A DNA stretch of 15,130 bases from Muribaculaceae bacterium (GTDB lineage: Bacteria > Bacteroidota > Bacteroidia > Bacteroidales > Muribaculaceae), in contig JAKSMA010000028.1 in the NCBI GenBank assembly GCA_024400895.1, forward strand, positions 1 to 15,130, in the 5' to 3' direction. Numbering within the stretch: the first letter of the stretch is position 1; the number at the start of each line of letters is the position of its first letter. This document shows, piece by piece, positions 1 to 7,632 of this stretch. The translations under genes were made by a program, and so were the position numbers. Below the pieces are notes generated by a model that was given only the letters and a program-made list of their open reading frames with translations, was not told the DNA's origin and searched no databases.

Positions 1-857
1 CAGTCCACTTTTTCACTGTTGAAATCCGTTTTTTCTTGTTCGCCAAACAAAATGGTCATGGCTGCGCTGGCGGCTTCGTTGGTAATCACGAGAATGCGGT
101 CGCCAGCCTGAAGCATGGTGTCGCTCGAAGGGATAATCACCTTCCCATCGTGCCACAAGCGTGAAATCACAAACTGCTCGTGTGTAATTTCTGCCAATTC
201 ACCTATACGCTTGCCAAACACACCGGGATTGTTCACATGATATGCTGCCACATAGGTGCTATCATCAGGTTGGTCGGGGGCTATGGCGATATGGCCGTGA
301 TGACCGAAAATTTTCTGCATCAGCAAAAGCGCCAATATCACACCCACCACACCCAGTGGATAAGTGACCGCTGTGGCCAATGCTGCACCGCTGGTGGACT
401 GACCGAGCTGGTCAAGCGTCTGTTGGGCAGCACCAAGGGCTGGCGTATTGGTAGTGGCGCCACACATCACACCCACAGCATCGGGCAATGGGATTCCGAA
501 AAGTGAAGGCATCAGCACAGTGAAAACGGTGCCTAACGCCACCACAAGCAAGGCAAGCATCGACAACGACATGCCACCCTTACGAAGCGAGCTAAAAAAG
601 CCAGGGCCCACCTGCACACCGAGGGCATACACGAAAAGCGCCAAACCGAAATCCTGGGCAAATCCCAAGGCGTTTTCATCAATCGACAAACCGAAGTGCC
701 CAAGAAGGATGCCCACGAAGAACACAAAGGTGACTCCTAATGTGACTCCACGAAACCGAAACTTTCCCAGAATCAAGCCAGAGGCACATATCAATGCCAG
801 CAGTATTACCGCTTGCAGCGAGGTGTGCTCAGTGAATATGTTGAAAAACTGTTCCAA
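1..857 (-). CDS. AspT/YidE/YbjL-family putative transporter, N-terminal part (runs off the left edge)
   Basis: The first 285 residues are visible. They contain a run of hydrophobic helices (about residues 13-180) typical of the AspT/YidE/YbjL membrane duplication domain, including a conserved signature around residues 132-146 (CGATTNTPALGAAQQ). A soluble segment at about 200-273 looks like a TrkA-C/RCK_C domain. Full-length relatives are about 550 residues with two membrane halves around two RCK_C domains, so roughly half the gene lies outside the window. The start is a TTG at 857-855: an in-frame TAG lies two codons upstream and no ATG fits better. A good TAnnTTTG promoter lies about 27 bp upstream. 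AspT of this family is an aspartate:alanine exchanger, but the substrate here is unknown. Family call is confident, substrate is not. Confidence 0.88.
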   Translation of the reverse strand, partial: MEQFFNIFTEHTSLQAVILLALICASGLILGKFRFRGVTLGVTFVFFVGILLGHFGLSIDENALGFAQDFGLALFVYALGVQVGPGFFSSLRKGGMSLSMLALLVVALGTVFTVLMPSLFGIPLPDAVGVMCGATTNTPALGAAQQTLDQLGQSTSGAALATAVTYPLGVVGVILALLLMQKIFGHHGHIAIAPDQPDDSTYVAAYHVNNPGVFGKRIGELAEITHEQFVISRLWHDGKVIIPSSDTMLQAGDRILVITNEAASAAMTILFGEQEKTDFNSEKVD

Positions 858-883
858 ATACTATTTATCTTAAAAAATCCACG

Positions 884-915
884 CAAAATTACTGCTTTTT
901 AGGCAGACTGGCAAA
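884..915 (-). promoter_or_regulatory. Bacteroidetes-type promoter of the AspT-like transporter
   Basis: On the minus strand a perfect -7 box TAATTTTG (891-884) is preceded by TTTG (915-912) with 20 bp between them, matching the Bacteroidetes primary sigma consensus TTTG-N19-21-TAnnTTTG. It lies 27 bp before the TTG start at 857. The -33 TTTG sits between two GCCAGT direct repeats on the minus strand, which may be chance. Confidence 0.7.
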
Positions 916-948
916 CACTGGCTAATATCCAACAATATGACTTATGGG

Positions 949-3153
949 TTATTGTTTTGTGGGGAGGGTGGAGAGCCAGGATTGGAGTTCGGCTGCGTAT
1001 TTTGAGGCGAGGGAGCGGGAAAGCGAGAGCAATTCCACGCCCGGATATTTGGGAAACTCTTCGCCATGCTTGTCGGCAAACGCAAGTTCAAACTGGTGGG
1101 TGGCTTCTGTGCGCTCCTTGTCGCGGAATTCTGTGCCTGTGCGCACTGAGCGGAAGGCTTCCTCAATGTAAATTTCCCATCGCTTTGCCTGGTAGTTGGC
1201 GATGATGCCACTATAGTTGCGGATGGCATAGTCGTTGAGGTCACCACCCCAAGTGGTGATGAGTCGGCGGGCATTCATCTCGTAATAATCCTTCACTTCT
1301 GGTGCTTCGCCCAAATCGCGTGCTTGCTCAATCCATTTGTCTACGGTGCAGAACGGATGTTGGGCATTGAGCATATCGAGGTCGGCGAGCAGCGAACGCA
1401 TGAAATACGCCTTTTCGTGCATCTTCACGGTGTCGCGCGCCACATAGGCTGAATCGAATTCATTCTTTTCGTAGCCAAAGAGGTTGCCGAGCAATTCACG
1501 GCCTGTCCATACAAGGTCGACCTTCGCGGCATCAACAGTGACCGACTTCTGCTTCAGCAACAGTTGCCAGGCCTCGTTGAGTGCCTTCATGTCGGCAAAT
1601 GCACGGCTTCGTTTCGCCAATTTCTTGAAATACGGGAATCCATTGGCAGCAGTGCCGCGGAAGGTGGTAGATGGCGACGTGAGCACACGGTTGTAGAGCA
1701 CATCCCATGCTTTGCGCACATTCTCATCGGGTTGGTCGGCATGGCAGTCAGCCACCATGTTCACCACATCGGCATCCGATGTGCCATAGCTCCAAGCCTT
1801 ATCGAGAATAAATTCAAACGGGAATTGCTGCACATCAAATCCCTCAAGCGTTGAGCCAATGCCCTTCAGGTTGTTGCCTCCTTCCTTCAGTGCTGTTTCG
1901 AGCAATTCGCCCGACTGCTTCACATTGCCTTGCATCACAGAATTGCCGCCAAAGTTGCCAAGATAACACCAGATGTAAGGTTGCCCGTAGAATTTATCGC
2001 GAAGGCGCCACACCTCCATGCGCTCGCAGAAGTAGTCGAGCAAGGTCATCTTGCCCTGTGGCAGTGCAGTGAGCATCGACTTGGTCACATCGGCTGTCCA
2101 TTTATTGCGCTGGTAATAGAGAAACCAGCCCATCTGAAGCCATTCCGCCTTCTTGTCGACAGCCTTCAGTGATTCATACACATGACGGGTGAGTTTGTTG
2201 ATATAATCGCAATCGTAGCTGGGCGGCTCCATTTCATTGAACAGGTCGATGCCATAGATGTGGTCGGTGCCAAACATACGAGTCTGTTCTTCAAGAAACT
2301 TGCGCTGAATCTGTGCATACAACGGGTCTTCAGAATTCAAGAAATAGGTTTGGTATGGGGCGTCGAAATCATCCCACGCATCCAGTTTCTTGATATCGGC
2401 TTTTGGGAAAAGCGTGGTGAGCGTCTTGGGCACATGGCCTGCGAACGCAGGAAGCACAGGACGCATATTCAAAGCGCGCTCGCGTGCGAGAATCTGCTTC
2501 TGAAGCACCACCTGGCCGTCGAGCCATTCCTTTGGCAGCGGACCGCACCAAGCGTCGATGTTCGACATGCGATGCCATGGCAGATACACAGGACCGGTGA
2601 AATAGCCGCGCACTTGCTCATCGGTCATACCCATGCTGCGCCACACATTATACCACACACTTTCTTGCCCCGTGATGGCCAACGGCATATTCACACCATT
2701 GAGCGCCATCCAGTCGATTACGCGTTCCCAGTCGTTCCAGTCGAAGAATGGCATCGTGTAGCCAAAGGTGCAATAATTGAAGAAAAAACGCTGTGGCACG
2801 CGTGCCTCCACAGTTTCGGCTTCATCCACTGATGGAAGCACAGCAGGCAAATCCACTGCAATGTCGGCATACCACGACACGGTGGTGTGGCAATATTTCT
2901 TCAGGTAGCGATTCAAGCCCACCGCCATAGAATTGGCATTGTTGGCCGTAATCACCACTTTATCGCCATCGTTTGATAGCGTGAAATAATCGGCAATCTT
3001 TTTCTTGCCTTGCTTGAACTCAACTTTTTGCGCCAAACGAGGCGACAGGCGATTTGCCAACGCCTGAGCTTCTTCCACTTGTGTATTGGCAGCCAACATG
3101 TTGACGATGGCCAGCATCATAAATGCGACAGATGTCACGAGTCTTTTTCTCAT
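949..3153 (-). CDS. GH89 alpha-N-acetylglucosaminidase, secreted
   Basis: A 734-residue protein with a Sec signal peptide (about residues 1-22) followed by the three-part NAGLU (GH89) architecture: a small N-terminal alpha/beta domain (about 23-115), the catalytic barrel (about 120-455) and a C-terminal helical domain. The family removes terminal alpha-linked N-acetylglucosamine. The acid/base glutamate is visible as E307 in FNEMEPP, matching FNEMQPP of human NAGLU (E316). The likely nucleophile is E437 in GIGSTLEG. The residues around E437 (LEGFDVQQFPFEF) depart from the more usual (T/A)PEG(I)xxNPxxY pattern, so activity on the standard substrate should not be taken for granted. Length is normal. 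There is no SusC/SusD pair or other glycosidase next to it, so it looks like a stand-alone periplasmic or exported enzyme. No clear TAnnTTTG promoter was found upstream. Confidence 0.95.
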   Translation of the reverse strand: MRKRLVTSVAFMMLAIVNMLAANTQVEEAQALANRLSPRLAQKVEFKQGKKKIADYFTLSNDGDKVVITANNANSMAVGLNRYLKKYCHTTVSWYADIAVDLPAVLPSVDEAETVEARVPQRFFFNYCTFGYTMPFFDWNDWERVIDWMALNGVNMPLAITGQESVWYNVWRSMGMTDEQVRGYFTGPVYLPWHRMSNIDAWCGPLPKEWLDGQVVLQKQILARERALNMRPVLPAFAGHVPKTLTTLFPKADIKKLDAWDDFDAPYQTYFLNSEDPLYAQIQRKFLEEQTRMFGTDHIYGIDLFNEMEPPSYDCDYINKLTRHVYESLKAVDKKAEWLQMGWFLYYQRNKWTADVTKSMLTALPQGKMTLLDYFCERMEVWRLRDKFYGQPYIWCYLGNFGGNSVMQGNVKQSGELLETALKEGGNNLKGIGSTLEGFDVQQFPFEFILDKAWSYGTSDADVVNMVADCHADQPDENVRKAWDVLYNRVLTSPSTTFRGTAANGFPYFKKLAKRSRAFADMKALNEAWQLLLKQKSVTVDAAKVDLVWTGRELLGNLFGYEKNEFDSAYVARDTVKMHEKAYFMRSLLADLDMLNAQHPFCTVDKWIEQARDLGEAPEVKDYYEMNARRLITTWGGDLNDYAIRNYSGIIANYQAKRWEIYIEEAFRSVRTGTEFRDKERTEATHQFELAFADKHGEEFPKYPGVELLSLSRSLASKYAAELQSWLSTLPTKQ

Positions 3154-3214
3154 TGCAGTATGACTATTTGAAAGTGTGAATAATCCGCTCCGTAATATTG
3201 AGCGAAAAGCGAAA

Positions 3215-3250
3215 GGGCTTAACAGGGACCCGACGGTTCCGATTAAGCCC
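3215..3250 (-). terminator. Hairpin downstream of the Cbp1-like gene, likely terminator
   Basis: An inverted repeat GGGCTTAA / TTAAGCCC (3215-3222 and 3243-3250) encloses a second pairable segment (GGGACC and GGTTCC around CGAC), so the whole 36 bp can form one long hairpin. On the minus strand it follows the lipoprotein stop by about 30 bp and is followed by TTTCGCTTTT, an imperfect U-rich tail. On the plus strand no T-run follows. The function as terminator is inferred. Confidence 0.55.
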
Positions 3251-3281
3251 CATTGATATGGTTATGCCTTTTGGCTAATTA

Positions 3282-4181
3282 TTAACCAACTTTCACTACG
3301 AGGTAGTTCGACAATTCCCAGAAACGAGCAGGGTTGGTGATGCGGAGCACCTTTTGGCCGCCCACTTCCTCAATCACATGAGAGCCTTGTGGATGCTTCG
3401 ACATCACTTCGGCCTTCTTGTTGTGGAGTTCGATTTGGGTAAGTGTACGCTTATCAGCCTTGGTGAAATACGACTTGGTGTAGTCGCCTTCCATCACCTT
3501 GGTCTTGCGAAGGAAACCGGTTTCGATAATCTTTTGTTCTTTAAGTTCCTTCTTCGAGCCAATCACATAGAAGCATTCGTTCATAGTGTTGGTAAGGTTG
3601 GTGTTGCGTTCCTTTTCTTCAGCCACATTTTGCTTTTCCACATTGAGGTCGGCTTTCACTTGAGTGTTTTCGGTTTCCAAATTCTCAACACGAGTATTCA
3701 ATTTGCCGATTTCCACATGTGCAGCTTGCAATTCAGAAGTGAGTTTGTTGATAATGTTCTTCTGATTCTCAAGTTGCTTCTTCAAAGTAGTCACCTGCTT
3801 CTTCAAATCGTCGGAATAAGCTCCCGATTCGGTCAAGCGCTTTTCAAGTTCGGCAAGGCGGCGTTCGCGCTCTTTCACCATCACCTGAATAGCCACCACT
3901 TGGTCGCGGAGCATATTTTTCTTATCTGCAGTTTCTGCACCCAAATTCGATACGCTCATCACATCTTGGATATCGATGATTTGGTTCATGCCATCAGCAA
4001 TATCGTTCATCAACGCATTGAGCGTGTCTTTTTCAGCAGTTACCGAAGCAAGTTCACTTTTCAATCCCACGTTTTCAATGGAATCGGTATTCACTTTCTT
4101 TTCTTCAGCTCCCTTACTACAAGAAACTGAGAGCGAAGATATGGCGAAAAACGCCAACGAGATTAATACAATTTTTCTCAT
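3282..4181 (-). CDS. Coiled-coil surface lipoprotein, Cbp1-like
   Basis: A 299-residue lipoprotein. The signal peptide ends in a lipobox (LSVS before Cys21), so the mature protein starts CSKGAEE. Residues about 95-200 are a heptad-rich coiled coil loaded with Glu, Lys, Leu and Gln. The C-terminal part (about 203-299) is a compact domain with ELKEQKIIETGFL, SYFTKADKR, EVMSKHP and ARFWELSNYLVVKV. From memory this combination matches the Bacteroidales family annotated as Cbp1 collagen-binding adhesin; collagen binding is known for one B. fragilis member and is not shown here. The ATG overlaps the rsmI stop by 4 bp (ATGA), which indicates translational coupling. Location is presumably the outer membrane. 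Lipoprotein and coiled coil are certain; the adhesin role is not. Confidence 0.8.
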   Translation of the reverse strand: MRKIVLISLAFFAISSLSVSCSKGAEEKKVNTDSIENVGLKSELASVTAEKDTLNALMNDIADGMNQIIDIQDVMSVSNLGAETADKKNMLRDQVVAIQVMVKERERRLAELEKRLTESGAYSDDLKKQVTTLKKQLENQKNIINKLTSELQAAHVEIGKLNTRVENLETENTQVKADLNVEKQNVAEEKERNTNLTNTMNECFYVIGSKKELKEQKIIETGFLRKTKVMEGDYTKSYFTKADKRTLTQIELHNKKAEVMSKHPQGSHVIEEVGGQKVLRITNPARFWELSNYLVVKVG

Positions 4182-4930
4182 AATTCTGTATCTGTATTTT
4201 TATTTATATGCTTTTGTTTGAATTTTGCGTATTTATCCACTTTCACGTTGGCCTCAGGAGCCTTTCCCTCCACCACAAGTACAATTTCGCCACGAGGCGC
4301 ATTGGCTTTGAAATGGGAGGCGAGTTGGGCGAGTGTACCATTGTGGGTGGTGTTGTGCATCTTCGAGATTTCTCTACTCACCGAAGCTTCGCGGTCGGCG
4401 CCAAACACCTCAGCCATCTGTTCCAGTGTTTTCACCAGTCGCATAGGCGATTCGTAGAAAATCATGGTACGCTGTTCTGTGGCAAGCGATTCCAAGCGAG
4501 AAGCACGTCCCTTCTTCTGAGGAAGGAAGCCCTCGAAGGTGAAGCGCTCGCAAGGCAAGCCCGAATTTACCAAGGCAGGAACGAAAGCCGTGGCGCCAGG
4601 CAAAGTTTCCACCTCTATCGAATGGCGCCTACACTCACGCACGAGCAGGAATCCGGGGTCGCTAATAGCAGGTGTGCCAGCATCGGTCACAAGTGCGATG
4701 ATGCTCCCGCCCTGCAATTCGCCGACCAGCCCAGCAAGCGTTTCGTGCTCGTTGAATTTGTGATGGCTGCGCATTGGTGTGGTGATACCGAAATGCTTCA
4801 TCAGCACGCCACTGGTGCGCGTGTCCTCGGCAAGCACGAGGTGTGCCTCCTGAAGCACCGTGATGGCGCGAGGGGTCATATCCTCAAGATTGCCCACCGG
4901 AGTTGGTACGATATATAGCTTTCCAGCCAT
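4178..4930 (-). CDS. rsmI: 16S rRNA (cytidine1402-2'-O)-methyltransferase RsmI
   Basis: A 250-residue protein carrying the hallmarks of the tetrapyrrole-methylase fold used by RsmI: VPTPVGNLEDMTPRA (8-22), EDTR (35-38), VTDAGTPAISDPG (81-93), LPGATA (110-115), FEGFLP (132-137) and FYESPMR (158-164). RsmI uses S-adenosylmethionine to methylate the ribose of C1402 in the decoding centre of 16S rRNA. The C-terminal tail (from about 224) is Lys/Asn-rich and shorter than the extra domain of the E. coli enzyme. The gene starts 28 bp after the acidic zinc-ribbon gene and overlaps the lipoprotein gene by 4 bp, so the three are probably co-transcribed. A TAnnTTTG box lies just upstream (4957-4950) and might give it a private promoter. 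Confidence 0.95.
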   Translation of the reverse strand: MAGKLYIVPTPVGNLEDMTPRAITVLQEAHLVLAEDTRTSGVLMKHFGITTPMRSHHKFNEHETLAGLVGELQGGSIIALVTDAGTPAISDPGFLLVRECRRHSIEVETLPGATAFVPALVNSGLPCERFTFEGFLPQKKGRASRLESLATEQRTMIFYESPMRLVKTLEQMAEVFGADREASVSREISKMHNTTHNGTLAQLASHFKANAPRGEIVLVVEGKAPEANVKVDKYAKFKQKHINKNTDTEL

Positions 4931-4949
4931 TATTGATTATCTATAGTTT

Positions 4950-4957
4950 CAAATATA
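4950..4957 (-). promoter_or_regulatory. Possible internal -7 box for rsmI
   Basis: TATATTTG on the minus strand fits TAnnTTTG and is placed to start transcription just before the rsmI ATG. No TTTG is seen at the -33 position, so this is a weak candidate. Confidence 0.3.
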
Positions 4958-4958
4958 C

Positions 4959-5975
4959 TTAAGGGAGATGCTTTCTCACCACTTCCATAAAAGCGTTCAC
5001 TTCCTCGTTCATTGGATCCCAAGCGAGGTCGTCGTAGAAATATTCTTCCGCTTCACCGAATGAGTGCATTGATTGCACCATATCCAGCGCGTCGTTGTAT
5101 TCTGCTTGGCTGTTGCCGAAAAGTTCGCGACGGAAGCGAATGCTGTCGTTGAGCGAAAATGCCGAACGCATGTTTTTTGCGATGCCTCTATGCAACTTTT
5201 CCTCAATGCTGAGTTCTTCGTCGTCAGTGTAAACTTCATCGTCGACGATTTCTTCCTCTTCTTCCGTTTCCACTTCTTCAAACACCTCTTCCTCTTCAGC
5301 AAAAGAGATATCATCGGCAGGGACTTCAACTTCAACTTCGGCTTCAGGTGCAGGCTCTGTGGCTTCGGCATTTTCCACCACGAAGTCGGCGTCTTCGTCG
5401 TCGATTGGAGCAGCATCTTCTTCAGGGGCATTCTGAGGATCGCCACCAAGCGGACAGCCACAATCGTTACAGAAGGCATACCCCATGGGGAGCACCTTGC
5501 CACACTGAGGACATTTCACGAATTCTGGAGGCTCTTCGTCGTCGCCTACTTCTTCTACAACATCCTCTGGCTCTTCCACCTGCTCGAGTTCTTGAGTTGC
5601 TTCTTCCACAAACTCGATTTCTTCAGGTTCATCTAAAGGAATCTCGTCCTCTACTGGAGGCAAGACTGCGGTAGCATCTTCGGCAACCTCATCTTCTTCA
5701 GGTTGCTCGTCGACCACATTTTCTTCAACAGGTTGCTCTTCGGCAGGATGTTCCAACTCGCCATTTGGCTCGTCGAGAGCCGCATCGAGCATTTCTTCCT
5801 CTACGGGCTGTTGAGGAAATTCCACATTTTTTGCTTCTTCGGCCACAAAAGCAGCCTTCTGCTTAATGAGTTCAACCACCGAAGCGGGCGTATCGTCGCC
5901 GTGCTTTTCGAGCACAAGCAGCAGTCCTTCTAGTTCATAGACTGCCAGAAGAAGTTTACCGTAAGTAGAAGCCAT
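4959..5975 (-). CDS. Highly acidic protein with a central zinc ribbon and a conserved Bacteroidetes C-terminal domain
   Basis: A 338-residue cytoplasmic protein without signal peptide. Residues 1-50 are a helical segment; 51-152 are low-complexity and very rich in Glu, Asp, Pro and Val; 155-172 form a zinc ribbon (CPQC at 155-158, CNDC at 169-172); 180-256 are again Glu/Asp-rich; 257-338 are a helical domain containing SLNDSIRFRRELFGN and YDDLAWDPMNEEV. That last motif is one I recall from widespread Bacteroidetes proteins of unknown function. An open frame extends 13 codons further upstream to a TTG at 6014, but that TTG lies inside the -7 box (6019-6012), so the ATG at 5975 is chosen. It is first in a likely operon with rsmI and the lipoprotein. 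Function unknown. Confidence 0.8.
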   Translation of the reverse strand: MASTYGKLLLAVYELEGLLLVLEKHGDDTPASVVELIKQKAAFVAEEAKNVEFPQQPVEEEMLDAALDEPNGELEHPAEEQPVEENVVDEQPEEDEVAEDATAVLPPVEDEIPLDEPEEIEFVEEATQELEQVEEPEDVVEEVGDDEEPPEFVKCPQCGKVLPMGYAFCNDCGCPLGGDPQNAPEEDAAPIDDEDADFVVENAEATEPAPEAEVEVEVPADDISFAEEEEVFEEVETEEEEEIVDDEVYTDDEELSIEEKLHRGIAKNMRSAFSLNDSIRFRRELFGNSQAEYNDALDMVQSMHSFGEAEEYFYDDLAWDPMNEEVNAFMEVVRKHLP

Positions 5976-6011
5976 AATGAATATATTTTTGCTGCTATTG
6001 TAATTACAATG

Positions 6012-6045
6012 CAAACATAGTTAAATTAATTTGTACTACATCAAA
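6012..6045 (-). promoter_or_regulatory. Promoter of the acidic protein-rsmI-lipoprotein operon
   Basis: TATGTTTG (6019-6012, minus strand) is a perfect TAnnTTTG box. TTTG (6045-6042) lies 22 bp upstream, slightly wider than the usual spacing. Predicted transcription starts near 6005, which gives a leader of about 30 nt before the ATG at 5975 and rules out the upstream TTG at 6014. Confidence 0.6.
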
Positions 6046-6049
6046 TATC

Positions 6050-6067
6050 AAGCGATTTTTTTCGCTT
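6050..6067 (-). terminator. Small perfect hairpin after the PBP4 gene
   Basis: AAGCGA (6050-6055) and TCGCTT (6062-6067) are perfect inverted repeats around a 6-nt homopolymer loop, located 12-29 bp after the PBP4 stop on the minus strand. There is no U-tract after it in that direction, so it is only a possible weak terminator. It lies directly upstream of the next promoter. Confidence 0.3.
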
Positions 6068-6078
6068 TAGATGTTTTT

Positions 6079-7506
6079 TTATTCGATTTCGGTTTGGCCG
6101 AAGAGGTCGATGAGCATCACATCCATCTTGTCGCGCAAGTCGGCACGAGTGCCGTTCCAGTTGTTGGCAAGGAGTGCCCACGCGTATTTCGGGCGCTTTG
6201 CAGGGAAATAGCCCACGAAGCATTGCACATTGTTCATACTGCCACTCTTCACCACCATATTTTCGGCAAGAGGGGTTTCGGGGATGAGTTTTCCGATGCG
6301 AGCACGCACTGGTGGCATCAACTGGCTCAAGCGAACGCCTTCAATCGGGTGCTTCGCCATATAGGAGAGCATTTCCACGAAGAAGCGACCAGAAACTTTA
6401 TTGGCACGAGCCAAACCGCTACCGTCGTGCTGGAACACGGCGCGAGTGTCGATGCCTTTGCTGCGCCACAAGCTGTCGACCACAGCGGCACCTGCCGACG
6501 CTGTCCCCTCATGGCCTGTATAATAGGCAATGGCACGGAGCAACCCTTCGGTAAACATGTTGTCGCTTCGGTCGAGGAGCGAAGTGATAATCTTCGCCAT
6601 GCTTGGAGAGCGGTGTTCGAGCAACTGAATCTTCTCGGAATTTTTCATTTTCTCAAACTTCACAGGCTTGATTTTGAGTTTGATGCCCTCAGCCTCAATG
6701 GAGCGCGTGAGACTGTCAATAAACATCGCGGAAGGCAACTGAGTAGCCACTTGCATATTATAGTCCATGTTGGCGGCAGTGCCGTGGAGCACAATGGCAG
6801 GAGTGCCTTCCTCCAAGCGAAGGTCAATATTGTCGAGATTTTTGGTCGATGTCAATCGGTTGATAATCTGCACACCTGGCACAGCAGGTTCGAAGCGCGC
6901 GTTGAAGATTTCACCGTCTTTTGCCGTGAATTTCAAGTTAGTGCGGTTGTCGCAGAAGTTGAAGCCATGGATACCCATGCCGTAGCTCCAAGCCAAGTCG
7001 CCCACTTCCCACCAGCCATTTGATGCTGGCCAAGGAATCATGGAAGAATCCACAGTGATTTCGCCTTCAATTTTCTCAATGCCTTTTTCCTTGAGTTTAC
7101 TGATAATTTCAGCCACAATGTTAGGGTTCTTTGGGAAATATGCACTGCCAAGAGTTGGGTCGCCAGAGCCCACTACGTGGATGTTGCCCTTAAATTTTTT
7201 GCCTTTCTGTTCGCCAATGAGGTAAACATAGGTTTTGAAAGTGAACTTGGGGCCAAACACACAAAGAGCCGTCGACGAGGTCAAGGTCTTCATTGTGGAA
7301 GCGGTGATACACGACATATCGGGATTGAAACCAGCTACCAGTGTATCGGCGTCGATATCATAAACAGCCACCGTAATAGAACCATGAACCAGCGAGGTAT
7401 CGTTACCAAAAGCGTCAACAGCCTTCTGCGCTGTCTCGTGAGTCAAAGCCCAACTTGCCATAGCCACAAAGGCCAAAAGCATTGAAAAAACAATTCTTTT
7501 CATCAT
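6079..7506 (-). CDS. dacB: PBP4-type D-alanyl-D-alanine carboxypeptidase/endopeptidase (peptidase S13)
   Basis: A 475-residue exported protein with signal peptide (about residues 1-20). The penicillin-binding protein motifs are in order and spacing expected for the S13/DacB family: STMK (Ser70 nucleophile, Lys73), SDN (314-316) and KSG (420-422, in place of the commoner KTG). Between the first two lies the large insert typical of class C low-mass PBPs. DGSGL (361-365) is another family signature. Family members act in the periplasm, removing the terminal D-Ala of pentapeptides or cutting peptide cross-links in peptidoglycan. It appears to be a single-gene unit between the HD-domain gene and the acidic protein. 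A near-match -7 box (TAGGTTTA) lies shortly upstream. Start: two ATGs in tandem, either is possible. Confidence 0.93.
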   Translation of the reverse strand: MMKRIVFSMLLAFVAMASWALTHETAQKAVDAFGNDTSLVHGSITVAVYDIDADTLVAGFNPDMSCITASTMKTLTSSTALCVFGPKFTFKTYVYLIGEQKGKKFKGNIHVVGSGDPTLGSAYFPKNPNIVAEIISKLKEKGIEKIEGEITVDSSMIPWPASNGWWEVGDLAWSYGMGIHGFNFCDNRTNLKFTAKDGEIFNARFEPAVPGVQIINRLTSTKNLDNIDLRLEEGTPAIVLHGTAANMDYNMQVATQLPSAMFIDSLTRSIEAEGIKLKIKPVKFEKMKNSEKIQLLEHRSPSMAKIITSLLDRSDNMFTEGLLRAIAYYTGHEGTASAGAAVVDSLWRSKGIDTRAVFQHDGSGLARANKVSGRFFVEMLSYMAKHPIEGVRLSQLMPPVRARIGKLIPETPLAENMVVKSGSMNNVQCFVGYFPAKRPKYAWALLANNWNGTRADLRDKMDVMLIDLFGQTEIE

Positions 7507-7590
7507 ATATTTTATGTTAAACCTAATTGGTACGCACTCTGAAAAACGGCAAACAATCGAAGAATTCAGAATGCCCCCAATAGATTTTGA

Positions 7591-7632
7591 ATTCTAATCT
7601 CTATCTTCTAATCTCTAATTTCTAACTTCTAA
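7591..7632 (-). repeat. Heptamer tandem repeat directly after the HD-gene stop codon
   Basis: Six degenerate 7-bp units read on the minus strand: TTAGAAG, TTAGAAA, TTAGAGA, TTAGAAG, ATAGAGA, TTAGAAT. The first unit begins at the base after the TGA stop (7635-7633). The same unit family, in the same orientation relative to the gene, follows the last gene of the window at 15057-15130. Function unknown. Confidence 0.85.

Noticed and set aside
941..951. TAACCCATAAG after the GH89 stop as another member of the stop-adjacent repeat
   Set aside because: Only the first eight bases match and no TTAG block or palindrome follows, so chance is the simpler explanation.
2182..2832. 216-residue plus-strand frame opposite the GH89 gene
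   Set aside because: It lies wholly antisense to a clear GH89 coding region with catalytic motifs and has no recognisable domain; it is a His-rich shadow caused by codon bias.
949..3153. Polysaccharide utilisation locus around the GH89 gene
   Set aside because: No SusC/SusD pair, sigma/anti-sigma pair or hybrid two-component regulator is present in the neighbouring genes.
3354..4130. 258-residue plus-strand frame opposite the lipoprotein gene
   Set aside because: Antisense to the coiled coil; the Phe/Leu/His-rich translation is what the complement of Lys/Glu-rich codons gives.
4208..4918. 236-residue plus-strand frame opposite rsmI
   Set aside because: Fully antisense to an unambiguous RsmI sequence and without domain signatures.
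5009..5503. 164-residue minus-strand frame overlapping the acidic protein in another frame
   Set aside because: A Lys-rich frame-shifted reading of the Glu/Asp-rich tract; no start context or domain.
6031..7023. 330-residue plus-strand frame opposite the PBP4 gene
   Set aside because: The minus strand has SxxK, SxN and KSG motifs in order, so the plus frame is a shadow.
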